This document shows positions 15,622-24,302 of a DNA stretch of 64,000 nucleotides, one piece after another (within the stretch, counting starts at the first letter, position 1; every line of letters begins with the position of its first letter). Location: positions 930,001 to 994,000 of the forward strand of contig NZ_JAFEUS010000002.1 of the NCBI RefSeq assembly GCF_027853335.1. Reading direction: 5' to 3'. This DNA comes from Leucobacter sp. UCMA 4100. GTDB lineage: Bacteria > Actinomycetota > Actinomycetes > Actinomycetales > Microbacteriaceae. The notes below the pieces were generated by a model, which did no database searches, was not told where the DNA came from, and saw only the letters and a list, made by a program, of their open reading frames with translations. Position numbers and translations under genes: made by a program.

Positions 15622-17295
15622 TTACTGCTGCGTATGGAAGCGTGAAACAAGCATTTCTGAGATTCGTTCGATGTTCTTGCCGTCTTGAAACTCATTAATT
15701 AAACGATAATTTGCTTCGTGTTCCGGTGTGCGTGCAGAGTTGAGCGATATCGTCCCATCTTCATCCAGACAGCCGCTGAGCGTCTCAGCAAGCTCCTCAG
15801 CCGAGAAAGCCCGGTGCCCAATATACTCTGAGGCTTGAGGGATCAGCTCACCTGTAGCATCCTCATACTCTTCAACATCAGGTTGGAAGAAAACAACCCC
15901 GGCACCACGGTAAAAAGCATTATAGGCAATCGAAGAATAGTCTGTAATGAGGAGCTTTGTGTCGGCAAGGGCATCGGAAACCGTCCCTTGCCAACAAGCA
16001 TTTCCAAATTCTGATTGCAGTAAAGTATCCCTAAATTTTGGATGCGGCAGGATTCGAAGGTCAGCATCTTGCATCACGCTTCGACATGCTTCTACAGCGT
16101 CTAGCAAGACCTGCAGGTAGGCAGTCTCTGAGGGCTCGGCAATGTGTTCGTCATACGGGCGCCAAGTAAGCATAATCGTGACAACATCTGGCTTCAGCCC
16201 CGCAACCGAATTCGGCTGAATTAGCGAGAACTGCCCGAGTCCTGTCACCGCCACCCTTTCTGGTGGGAGCAAGAGGTCACGAACGATGACAGCCTTCTCT
16301 TTTTGGCTGCTCGCAATGATTATTTCTGGTTCTCCTTCTCTGCCATGAACGTATACAGAGGATCGCCCCAGATTTTTCATATAGATAATACCGTGCTGCA
16401 AAAAGACGTACGGTTTAATATAGATTCTTCGCCGAAGCCATGAATTATTAGAGCGAATAATTGAAAGGTGAGTAGGCACCTCAGTACCGATGAAGGTATG
16501 CGCAGTAAAGATCTTCCAGTAATAAGCCCACGAGTATTTGGTAATTACGCCGGGAGTTGAAGCGACTTTTCTGTAGTCAGCGCTGTCTTTTTCAATAATG
16601 AAGAAAGAATCCGGGTTTTCTCGGCGCATAGTGACAAAAAGCTCAAAAGCTCCCTCTTCGGCTTTAGCAGCGAACTTCTCATAGAACAGATAGTTTTTCT
16701 TTGAAGAAAACTGGTCGTGCACTCTACCGAGCATGTAGAGACAGCAGCATACTAAGCCTGACTCCATGAAACGAAACCGAACAGTATTTTCTACGGCAAA
16801 AACAGGCCGTTGGACGAAAACAATCGTGCTCGAGTTAGTTCGTCTGAGGTGTTGCGCCTGACTGCCTTTTCGCCGTTGAGAGAAGGGGACGTAATAGAGA
16901 CGTCGGTTTTCTTCAGCTTGCTTATTGTAAAAATAGACAGGTTGTGAATGCTCTATCTGTCCTTCAGAAAAATAGTACTTCACATGGTTGTTGATCTGAT
17001 CGTCAGCAGGAAGGGGCACGCGAACAAAGTGCAGTGATCTCAAGAAATCAATTGGTCTCTTGATCCTGCTCTTACTTAGACGCCGAATATGTAAAGGCTT
17101 GGTTCGTTCCCCTGCCCCTACTGCAACTGTAGCCGTTACCGACTGATGGTCGCTCTCTTCATCATTTGGAAGGTAAATAATCTGAAGAAGGCAGAGTTTT
17201 CCACCAAGCAGTCTTGCAAATAGCGTTTTGTGTCTGAGTGCTTCCGGCTCGGGATTTTCGGCCCCTTCAATCATATTTCTACGTAGCCCACTCAC
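15622..17295 (-). CDS. CDP-alditol polymerase, TagF/TagB-like (CDP-glycerol glycerophosphotransferase family)
   Basis: The 557-residue protein ends in a glycerophosphotransferase domain: FLQHGIIYMKNLGRSSVY, IIASSQKEKAVIVRDLL, VAVTGLGQFS, TIMLTWRPYDEH, LRILPHPKF and KLLITDYSSIAYNAFYRG. The two His-containing motifs and TDYSS are those used by TagB/TagF to bind the CDP-alditol donor. No signal peptide; it is a peripheral enzyme on the inner membrane face. The GTG start at 17295 overlaps the previous stop by 4 bp. The first 200 residues are not recognised. It is markedly AT-rich against most of the window. The alditol (glycerol, ribitol or other) cannot be fixed. Confidence 0.82.
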   Translation of the reverse strand: MSGLRRNMIEGAENPEPEALRHKTLFARLLGGKLCLLQIIYLPNDEESDHQSVTATVAVGAGERTKPLHIRRLSKSRIKRPIDFLRSLHFVRVPLPADDQINNHVKYYFSEGQIEHSQPVYFYNKQAEENRRLYYVPFSQRRKGSQAQHLRRTNSSTIVFVQRPVFAVENTVRFRFMESGLVCCCLYMLGRVHDQFSSKKNYLFYEKFAAKAEEGAFELFVTMRRENPDSFFIIEKDSADYRKVASTPGVITKYSWAYYWKIFTAHTFIGTEVPTHLSIIRSNNSWLRRRIYIKPYVFLQHGIIYMKNLGRSSVYVHGREGEPEIIIASSQKEKAVIVRDLLLPPERVAVTGLGQFSLIQPNSVAGLKPDVVTIMLTWRPYDEHIAEPSETAYLQVLLDAVEACRSVMQDADLRILPHPKFRDTLLQSEFGNACWQGTVSDALADTKLLITDYSSIAYNAFYRGAGVVFFQPDVEEYEDATGELIPQASEYIGHRAFSAEELAETLSGCLDEDGTISLNSARTPEHEANYRLINEFQDGKNIERISEMLVSRFHTQQ

Positions 17296-19895
17296 TGACG
17301 TTTAAAGTCTTTTGCTATGACCGCGTCATAGATACGCTTACCATTCTGATGATCTTGATGGTAGAAGAAATTCTTGATTTTCTTACCAATTTCTGGGTCA
17401 AGTTGACAGCCCTTTTCCATCAAACGAATAAGCTCTGCTACCAGTTCGTCCTGTTCTGCAAACACCTTGCCTAGGGCATCTGTTTCGTAACTGTAAACGC
17501 CTTCTTCGTACGACGGCGGCAACGTCTCAGGATGGTAATAAAGAATCGGCTTATTCATGTACGCAAAATCAAACTGAACACCAGAGTAATCAGTCACCAT
17601 AACGTCTGCTTCAGTCAGCAACTTTTCGTAGCTTACGTCGTCTGTCGCAGCGAGCACCTCAACGTCGTTAAGCACCTCTTGGAAATCAAGATAGTGAGAG
17701 CTGATAACCGGGTGAAGCAGGAACTGAAGTGTATAGCCACTGTTCCTGGCAGCTGCAACTAATCTTTCATCATTAAGAAGCCTCGTGTAGAGCAGGAAAT
17801 AGTCGGACTGTAGGAACTGTTCGCTCCTTGGCCTAGACTGCCCGAAACGTCCTGGTGGGGCTAAATATGTCCTCCAAGTAGGAGTAATGAGAATTCGCTT
17901 TTGGGCGTTTGAAATAAGCCCGTCATACCGGGCAACACCAGTTGTCACCAAATCTTCTTCTGAGTAGCCGGCTTCAGGAAGCATAAGATTCCGCTTCTCA
18001 AAGTCTGATGCCAAACAATACATTCTCGTATTATCAACGTACTTGTTCAAGATCCACGGTAGACGCTGCACGCTCAAACCGTGTTGGAGGAAGACGGTGT
18101 TGTAGAGGAAAAGGCCCCGAAGGTGTCGTTCGATCTTCCCCAATCCGTGCTGCAGAGGTAAGACAGTATGTGTCGCAAATACGATATCGGCGTTTAAGAA
18201 TGCCAGCTTATGCTTCAACGTGCCAAATTTGAGAAATTTTTTCTTTTCTTGACGAAAACGTGAAGCATCAGGTGTATCGGAACGTTGAACGTAATATTTT
18301 TTTATACCGTCGTCCTGTTTCGAAGCGTAATTAAAGGCGTATTCGCCGTTATCCCCCGCTTTGTAAACTTTGTCGGAATAAAGCCATACCCGCTTTGAAC
18401 CGAAAAAAGGTTTCGTAAGCCAGAACGCCATGCGAAGTAGTGCAGCTCGCCCCGCCCCTTTTTCACGGTTTTTCAAAATTGAAACCAAGAACCTTGATTC
18501 AGCAAGAAAAACATTCTTCTTCGAAGAAGGCTCAATGCGAAGCGACTTATCTTCGTACCGCATCAGTACAGGCCCAAGATCCCAGTAGCTCCGGTTTCTT
18601 GACGTCAACTTTGCTAATGGTTTTCTGAACTTGAGATCATGGACAATCTGAATTCCGGAAACCTTGTCGATGCTGACAAATCTCAGCCACTTTGCATCGA
18701 TAAAGTCCTTCAGCTCAACGGAGGCTACGAACGTAGGGTGCCGATGAATGTTTTTTCCGAAAATCTGAAATTCTGAGTATCGCTCGACATCTGGGAGCAG
18801 AATTTGATTGCCCGTAGAGCTCTCAAGGAAGAGATCAACATTTTCATGATCAACAAAAGCTGGGAAGAATCCTGCAATTTCTAGCTTGTCCTCATAAAAG
18901 GCCATCGAGTCAATAGCAATTCGTGTGCCAGACAAACTAGCAATCGTTGTATAGCCATAACGTGTCAGGACATCGTTGCCCGTCCGCTGGTAATTTGCTG
19001 CCGCTTCCTTGTCTGGCTTTAAACTCTGCAGATACATACGAGTACTTCTGTTCAAGTTCTGGAGCACGTCGCTGCCTCGAAGCAGAAGTTCATCCGAAAC
19101 TGAAGACAAGACCCTTCCAAGGAACAAGAAGAACTGGTCTACTTCTCCCGAATTGAGTACCTGTTTATGCTTGGTGTTCACATTAGTGACGATACGCATT
19201 TCTAACAGATAAAGAAAAGCCTTCTGCAGCGTCTCAGGAACTCCCTGATACGTGCTGTTACAGAGATCAAACAGCTTTTCCCAACGTCTGACAAATTCCA
19301 AATACCAGTCGCTATCAAAGTTGTCCAAATAACGCAGGTCTGGATTCTCGGCGGGCATAGCTACCGCATCAGGGATAATACGCATACGTCCGGAATGAAC
19401 CAGGCAAAGATTATAAAGGATTGAATGGTCGAGAATATCCAGCTCTCGATATACGCGAAGTACGGATGTTCTCACTAGAAGTGGGAATGCACCCGTCCAG
19501 ATCGCTTCATCATCGTTAACCGTCATTGAGCCGCGCTCGAGCGTGTGTTCAACTAGGCGGTGCTGATATGTCCTATCAACGTGCATCTGAACATCGGGAA
19601 GCCCGGCAGCTCCCGATTCGTACCTCGCAAAAGCGTTCTTTTTGAACGTCACGGCTACATTCAAAATTTCGACAAAGTCGTCAGGAGCAAGGTTTTCGAG
19701 AAAAGCTAACTCGTTCAGCTGGCTTTGCGTGAGCTTGGTGATCTCAACGTGGGGATAGTTCTCGGCGACAAAATCATAGGTCGAGAAAACAAGGAAGGTG
19801 TTCTTAGACTGCTGAGCAATCGTATCGACCGAGGCAAGTGTGCCTTCCAGCGCCTCTGGTTCAAGTCCTTCTGTAAAAACTAAAGCTATATTCAT
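17292..19895 (-). CDS. Large TagF-like polymerase with extra N-terminal domains
   Basis: The 867-residue protein has a C-terminal TagF-type domain (about 500-867) with TVFLQHGLSVQRLPWILNKY, RMYCLASDFEKR, VTTGVARYDGL, ILITPTWRTYLAPPG, FLLHPVISSHY and VMVTDYSGVQFDFAY. The N-terminal 300 residues look like a degenerate GT-A fold (MNIALVFTEGLEPEALEGTL, no clear DxD), followed by a beta-rich stretch. Such proteins extend poly(alditol-phosphate) chains on a lipid anchor. It overlaps both neighbours by 4 bp, in one tightly coupled operon with the SDR enzyme and the cytidylyltransferase. It is low GC like the whole operon. Whether the N-terminal domain is active is unknown. Confidence 0.78.
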   Translation of the reverse strand: MNIALVFTEGLEPEALEGTLASVDTIAQQSKNTFLVFSTYDFVAENYPHVEITKLTQSQLNELAFLENLAPDDFVEILNVAVTFKKNAFARYESGAAGLPDVQMHVDRTYQHRLVEHTLERGSMTVNDDEAIWTGAFPLLVRTSVLRVYRELDILDHSILYNLCLVHSGRMRIIPDAVAMPAENPDLRYLDNFDSDWYLEFVRRWEKLFDLCNSTYQGVPETLQKAFLYLLEMRIVTNVNTKHKQVLNSGEVDQFFLFLGRVLSSVSDELLLRGSDVLQNLNRSTRMYLQSLKPDKEAAANYQRTGNDVLTRYGYTTIASLSGTRIAIDSMAFYEDKLEIAGFFPAFVDHENVDLFLESSTGNQILLPDVERYSEFQIFGKNIHRHPTFVASVELKDFIDAKWLRFVSIDKVSGIQIVHDLKFRKPLAKLTSRNRSYWDLGPVLMRYEDKSLRIEPSSKKNVFLAESRFLVSILKNREKGAGRAALLRMAFWLTKPFFGSKRVWLYSDKVYKAGDNGEYAFNYASKQDDGIKKYYVQRSDTPDASRFRQEKKKFLKFGTLKHKLAFLNADIVFATHTVLPLQHGLGKIERHLRGLFLYNTVFLQHGLSVQRLPWILNKYVDNTRMYCLASDFEKRNLMLPEAGYSEEDLVTTGVARYDGLISNAQKRILITPTWRTYLAPPGRFGQSRPRSEQFLQSDYFLLYTRLLNDERLVAAARNSGYTLQFLLHPVISSHYLDFQEVLNDVEVLAATDDVSYEKLLTEADVMVTDYSGVQFDFAYMNKPILYYHPETLPPSYEEGVYSYETDALGKVFAEQDELVAELIRLMEKGCQLDPEIGKKIKNFFYHQDHQNGKRIYDAVIAKDFKRQ

Positions 19896-20959
19896 CGGGC
19901 AAGAATTTCCTGGTGGTGTTGTGCTGTACGCAAGATACCGTTGCTTACTCCTATTTCAGGAGCCCAACCAATTTCTTTGAGCTTTGTTGGAAGCACTACC
20001 ACTTTTCCGGTAGCTCTACTCCAGAGCGGATTGTGCTGTGGCCGAACCTCAAGTTCTTGAGGACTGCGGCCCGTTTGCTCCAGAACTGTTTCAGCGAGCA
20101 CGCGAATTGATACCTCAGCATCAGGGTTAGCGATGTTGAAAGCCTCAGGTTGTATACCTGCTTTGAGCATAATCCTAAGAATCGCCGTCGTTGCATCGGC
20201 AATATACGTATAAGTCCTCACGCTGCTACCGTCTGAAAGCAGGACAATCGGCTCACCATAAAGTGCCTTCTTCAAGAACTCAGCTTGCACTCTGCCGTCA
20301 TTCAGTGACATACCGGGTCCGTAAGTGTGCGACAGCCTCGCAAGCGAAGAACGAACACCATATTGCGCCCCATAGGCCACGCAGAGGTTCTCGGCTAGGC
20401 GTTTACTCTCAGGGTACGCTGAGCGCAGATCGAGAGTATCAACCGCTCCGTAATCAGTTTCTGTTACGTAGCGAATATCTTCCTGTTCCCCAAGCTCTCC
20501 GTAGATCTCCATAGTAGAGACAAAGCAAAAGGCTGCGCCTGTTCTTCTCGCGAGCTCTAGAAGGTTCCAGGTTCCTTGAACATTTGCTTTGATAACGTCG
20601 ACCGGTTGATTCTTGAAGAAAGAAGGTGAAGCAGGGCTTGCTGCATGAATGATGTAGTCAAGACTTTGCACCGAAGAGAAATCTACGTCAGTAACATCGC
20701 CAACAAGAGCTACAAACGACTCATGCTTACGGAGATCACCAAAAGCTTCTTCTGCTTTTACCTCATCGCGATAGTTCGCGATGACTTTCGGACCAAAGCC
20801 GTTAAGGTCGTCAGCGAGTGCGAGCAATGCACGTACCACATACTGGCCGACCATACCCGTAGCACCGGTGACGAGGATTGTTCTTCCCGAAAACTCTTCT
20901 CGAACATCGGCCAAGTGTTCAACGATATATGCCATGTCCTTCAGCACTGTTTGCGTCAT
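19892..20959 (-). CDS. NAD-dependent epimerase/dehydratase (extended SDR)
   Basis: The 355-residue enzyme shows TILVTGATGMVGQYVVRALL (NAD site), DYIIHAASPASPSF, and the catalytic YPESKRLAENL with the Tyr-x3-Lys pair, then RLSHTYGPGMSLNDGRVQAEFL. This is the extended SDR class that works on nucleotide sugars, near UDP-glucuronate decarboxylase and dTDP-sugar epimerases. It lies between the TarI-like cytidylyltransferase and a TagF-like enzyme with 4-bp overlaps on both sides. In ribitol systems this slot is usually filled by the alcohol dehydrogenase TarJ, so an SDR here hints at an unusual CDP-linked precursor. Substrate unknown. Confidence 0.85.
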   Translation of the reverse strand: MTQTVLKDMAYIVEHLADVREEFSGRTILVTGATGMVGQYVVRALLALADDLNGFGPKVIANYRDEVKAEEAFGDLRKHESFVALVGDVTDVDFSSVQSLDYIIHAASPASPSFFKNQPVDVIKANVQGTWNLLELARRTGAAFCFVSTMEIYGELGEQEDIRYVTETDYGAVDTLDLRSAYPESKRLAENLCVAYGAQYGVRSSLARLSHTYGPGMSLNDGRVQAEFLKKALYGEPIVLLSDGSSVRTYTYIADATTAILRIMLKAGIQPEAFNIANPDAEVSIRVLAETVLEQTGRSPQELEVRPQHNPLWSRATGKVVVLPTKLKEIGWAPEIGVSNGILRTAQHHQEILAR

Positions 20960-21696
20960 GCTTGACCTCCAAGAAGATTTTGGTATTCGCCGCTACTAAA
21001 AAGGTACGAAAAGTACTCTAGATCGTTCGGAGTCGTGAGCTTGATATTGCCCCGCATACCGTCAACAAGATGTAGTTTCTCGTTGTAATAATTCATAAGA
21101 TGCGCTTGGTCGATGAAGTCGCCAACTTTACCGTCTTCGCGAGCGCGTTGGTTCGCAGAAAAGATCTTCCCTAGCCTAAAGCTCTGGGGTGCCTGCAGAA
21201 CATACATCTCAGATCGTTCCGGAATACCCTCAATGCTCACACCGTCACGAGAGATACCAACAGTTTCAAACGCGGGGATGCTCGTAATCGCACTACCGAA
21301 TTCAAGTACGCTCTTAATGTTTTTGGTTATCAGATCATACGGAAGGATCGGCCTAACACCATCGTGAATGAGAACAACTGAATCGCTGCTAACTCCATCG
21401 TTAACAGCAGCTTCTAACCCGTTCATGATCGATTCATGTGCTGAGGAACCACCGGCAACAATTTTTCGGACCTTATCAATTCCGAATTTTGCCGTAACAG
21501 TTTTCATGCTTTCCACTTGGTCTTCAGCGACCACAAGAAAAACATCATCAATAGTGTCATGAGCCTGAAACTGATCAAGCGTATGAACAAGGATCGGTTT
21601 ATTACCGACTTCAAGCAACTGTTTTGGAACCGCTTTTCCCATGCGCGTGCCTACTCCACCAGCAAACACAACAGCAATAGTTCTTGACAAGTCCAC
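20956..21696 (-). CDS. IspD/TarI-family cytidylyltransferase
   Basis: The enzyme has AVVFAGGVGTRMGKAVPKQLLEVGNKPIL, the IspD/TarI CTP-binding loop (written here only as its family signature: GGxGTRM and PKQ), then VLIHDGVRPILPYDLI and FIDQAHLMNYYNEKLHLVDG. In a teichoic-acid operon it most likely makes a CDP-alditol from an alditol phosphate, rather than acting in isoprenoid synthesis. I place the start at GTG 21696; TTG 21690 (GGGAG five bases upstream) and GTG 21702 are alternatives. The open frame runs to 21828, but the extra residues do not match the family. It is the first gene of the AT-rich operon. Confidence 0.85.
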   Translation of the reverse strand: MDLSRTIAVVFAGGVGTRMGKAVPKQLLEVGNKPILVHTLDQFQAHDTIDDVFLVVAEDQVESMKTVTAKFGIDKVRKIVAGGSSAHESIMNGLEAAVNDGVSSDSVVLIHDGVRPILPYDLITKNIKSVLEFGSAITSIPAFETVGISRDGVSIEGIPERSEMYVLQAPQSFRLGKIFSANQRAREDGKVGDFIDQAHLMNYYNEKLHLVDGMRGNIKLTTPNDLEYFSYLFSSGEYQNLLGGQA

Positions 21697-22029
21697 TCCC
21701 ACCCATAAAAAATCTGTCTTGGAGCTCAAGAAGACACCTGTCGATACTACCCCACCGACTCGCAAAGCTAACCGGGTAAAACGTTCTTCGATACTCCGTT
21801 TACAGTTTTCGCAAGAGCACAAACTCATATCGCACGGCTGTCGTCTATTCGATGGATTAGGGGTGATACATGAACCGATGGCTCCTTATTCACCAGGCCA
21901 GCGAACCGCGGTTACGCACTGCTGCCGTAAAGGCTAAAGCTGCTTTCCCTCCTCAGTTTCAAAGCATGTTTCTTCTCATATGACGCCTCGATAAGAGAAA
22001 GGCTTCAGCCTCCCAGGATTCGTTTTGCT
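21697..22029. other. Intergenic region upstream of the TarI-like operon
   Basis: This 333-bp stretch separates the O-acyltransferase gene (minus, ending at 22030) from the cytidylyltransferase gene (minus). It must hold the promoter of the AT-rich operon. I see no convincing -35/-10 pair, no strong hairpin and no conserved small ORF. Confidence 0.5.
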
Positions 22030-24180
22030 TTATTGCCAAACTTCACCCAGCTTCTCCGCCAGCGGATCCGCCAGCGACTCCGAGTAGCTCGCCGTCTGGT
22101 GATGGCTGTCGCGCCACACGAGGGTGTTGCCCACCACGGCCGGGCAGTTGTCGGCGTCGGGGCACACCCAGTTGTCCATCGAGATAACCTCGACGCCGTC
22201 GACCTCTTCGGCGGCGTCGAGCTCAGGGCGCGGAATCTCCTCGAGAGCCTCCTTGCGCGGCGTCGAGCACTTCGTGAGTTTCGTCGGATGCTCTGACACG
22301 CACTCGGGCACGTGGTGGCCCATCTCGGGTGTATCGGCGATAACCACGAGGTCGATGCCCTGCTGCGTCAAACCGTCCCAAATGTCTTCGTAGGCGTTCT
22401 CGAGCACCGTTTCCCACTCGCCCTCTGGCAAGATCTCGCCGCCCTTCATAATGCCGCGGCTGCCCTCGTTGCTCGTGATCACGACGTCGGGGCTGGTCGC
22501 TTCGATCTCGTCGTATACGGCGTCAACCCACTCGCGGCATTCTGGGTACGATCCGCCTTGTTTCACCTGGTCTGCGGGCGCAAACGCGCAACCCGACTTC
22601 GTGTGCACGGTGAGCTTAAAGCCCTGCTCCTCGGCAATCTCAATGAGTGCCGGCGCCCAGTTCGCCGCGTGCGAGTCGCCAACGAGCACGACCTCGGTGC
22701 TCGAATCAGTGTCGCCAAACGCGCAGTCGGCGGGCTCGGTGCCCTCGTAGTCGCGGTGGCAGTTCCCGTCGCCGTAGTGCTGAGCGTTGTCTTTGTTGGC
22801 CTCAAGCACGGCTGGCGCGATACCGTCGCTCACCACGTCGACTGGCGTGCCCGATCCCTCAAACGAGCTCAGATCGTCGTCTGAAACATCATCGGTGAGC
22901 ACGCGAGCGCCCTGAGCGTTCTCGGCGACCGGCTGCTCGGCACCCGTGATGCGGGCAAAGCCGAACACGGTCGCGGCAGTCACCACCGTGATCATGATCA
23001 TTGCAAACCCTGAGCGAATAGCGGCCCACGAGCTCCTCTTCACGCGGCCCCAGTCGCGAAACGGCACCTCGACGAAGCGGTAGCTCGCATAGGCGGGTGC
23101 GAACGCGAGGGCGCACATGACGATGCCCCAGACGGGCGTGAGGGTTCCGCCGAGCAGCGCCGTCGCAAACACGATGAGTGGCCAGTGCCACAGGTACAGC
23201 GAGTACGAGAGATCGCCGACGAAGCGCATCGGGCGAAGCGAGAGCGGCCTGCCGATGCCCTGGGTGTCGCGGCCCTCGAGTCCCGAGATGATGATCGCGG
23301 CCGTCGCGAGCGTGGGCACGAGGGCGGCGGGGCCGGGAAAAGGGATCTCGCCGACGACGAAGGTCGTGCCCGCAACGACGAGCGCAGCAGCGCCGGCGTA
23401 GCCGAGCACGAGGGCTACCCGGGCGGGTATGCGGCTCAGCTGAGGCGCGAGAATGGCGAGCAGCGCACCGATCGCGATTTCCCACAACCGTGTCGTCGTG
23501 ACGAAGTAGGCGACCTCTGGGGTGCGGGCCGTCGCGACCACCGCCCAGATGAGCGAGGGCACGGCCACGAGCAGGGCGGCGCCGAGCGCCCACCGGCGAA
23601 AGCGGGACTCGCTGAGCGGCTCGCTGATGCCCGCGGCACGGGCCTTGCGCCTCATGAGCACGAGCACGGCGATGAGCAGCAAGGGCCACACGATGTAAAA
23701 CTGCTCTTCGACCGAGAGCGTCCAGAAGTGCTGCAGCGGGCTCACCGAGGCCCCCGCGTTCTGGTAGCCGGTGCCCGCCGCAAACACCCAGTTCGCAACG
23801 TAGGCGGCGGCCGCAGCCGCTTCAAGCGCGGTGTCCTGCCAGCGCAGCGGGGGCAGAATGAGCATGGCGAGCACGAGCGTGACCACGATCACGAGGGTCG
23901 CCGCCGGCAGAATGCGCCGAATGCGGCGCGCATAGAAGTCGGCGAGGTCGATGCGGCCGGTTCGGCTCACCTCGCGCAGCATGAGGCCAGTGATAAGAAA
24001 GCCCGAGATGACGAAGAAAACGTCAACGCCAATGAAGCCGCCAGAAAAGAATGGCACGCCCGCGTGATAGAGCAGAACGAGCATGACGGCCACGGTTCGA
24101 AGGCCCTGAATGTCGGTTCGATGCCCGCCTTTCGCGCGCACTGGTCTCGAGGTATTCGGCTGTGTCATTACCGCAGACAT
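22030..24180 (-). CDS. OafA-type O-acyltransferase (acyltransferase-3 membrane domain plus SGNH domain)
   Basis: The protein has about ten membrane helices in residues 20-400 with the acyltransferase-3 motif VMLVLLYHAGVPFFSGGF (catalytic His) and GVDVFFVISGFLITG. The C-terminal extracytoplasmic SGNH hydrolase-like domain contains VVLVGDSHAANWAPAL (block I, Ser) and WRDSHHQTASY (block V, Asp/His). It takes an acetyl or similar group through the membrane and puts it on a surface glycan or peptidoglycan. The ATG at 24180 is my choice; ATG 24168, ATG 24204 and GTG 24225 are possible, and none has a good ribosome site. It lies next to the wall-polymer operon, so that polymer is the likely target. 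Confidence 0.87.
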   Translation of the reverse strand: MSAVMTQPNTSRPVRAKGGHRTDIQGLRTVAVMLVLLYHAGVPFFSGGFIGVDVFFVISGFLITGLMLREVSRTGRIDLADFYARRIRRILPAATLVIVVTLVLAMLILPPLRWQDTALEAAAAAAYVANWVFAAGTGYQNAGASVSPLQHFWTLSVEEQFYIVWPLLLIAVLVLMRRKARAAGISEPLSESRFRRWALGAALLVAVPSLIWAVVATARTPEVAYFVTTTRLWEIAIGALLAILAPQLSRIPARVALVLGYAGAAALVVAGTTFVVGEIPFPGPAALVPTLATAAIIISGLEGRDTQGIGRPLSLRPMRFVGDLSYSLYLWHWPLIVFATALLGGTLTPVWGIVMCALAFAPAYASYRFVEVPFRDWGRVKRSSWAAIRSGFAMIMITVVTAATVFGFARITGAEQPVAENAQGARVLTDDVSDDDLSSFEGSGTPVDVVSDGIAPAVLEANKDNAQHYGDGNCHRDYEGTEPADCAFGDTDSSTEVVLVGDSHAANWAPALIEIAEEQGFKLTVHTKSGCAFAPADQVKQGGSYPECREWVDAVYDEIEATSPDVVITSNEGSRGIMKGGEILPEGEWETVLENAYEDIWDGLTQQGIDLVVIADTPEMGHHVPECVSEHPTKLTKCSTPRKEALEEIPRPELDAAEEVDGVEVISMDNWVCPDADNCPAVVGNTLVWRDSHHQTASYSESLADPLAEKLGEVWQ

Positions 24181-24247
24181 GTCGTTACGGTACCCTGCCC
24201 GCATGGGCAAAGCACGAGTGTTCACTGGAGATTCGGTGAACGACGAA

Positions 24248-24283
24248 GCGCGCAGGCACCCACGTAATGCGGGGCCTGCGCGC
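24248..24283 (-). terminator. Hairpin after metQ
   Basis: A perfect 10-bp stem, GCGCGCAGGC with GCCTGCGCGC (24248-24257 and 24274-24283), lies 20 bp after the metQ stop. The downstream minus-strand bases (TTCGTCGTT) are only weakly U-rich, so it is a probable terminator of metQ. Confidence 0.6.
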
Positions 24284-24302
24284 TCAGGGAGCGGGCTAGC
24301 GC

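Noticed and set aside
21703-21828. Longer start of the TarI-like enzyme
   Set aside because: The added residues (Cys-rich, then Arg/Val-rich) have no match to the family, and the family core begins right after the later starts.
22033-24267. Plus-strand open frames across the O-acyltransferase gene
   Set aside because: They are the complement of a strongly conserved membrane acyltransferase and are rich in Arg, His and Gly, as expected of a shadow in high-GC DNA.
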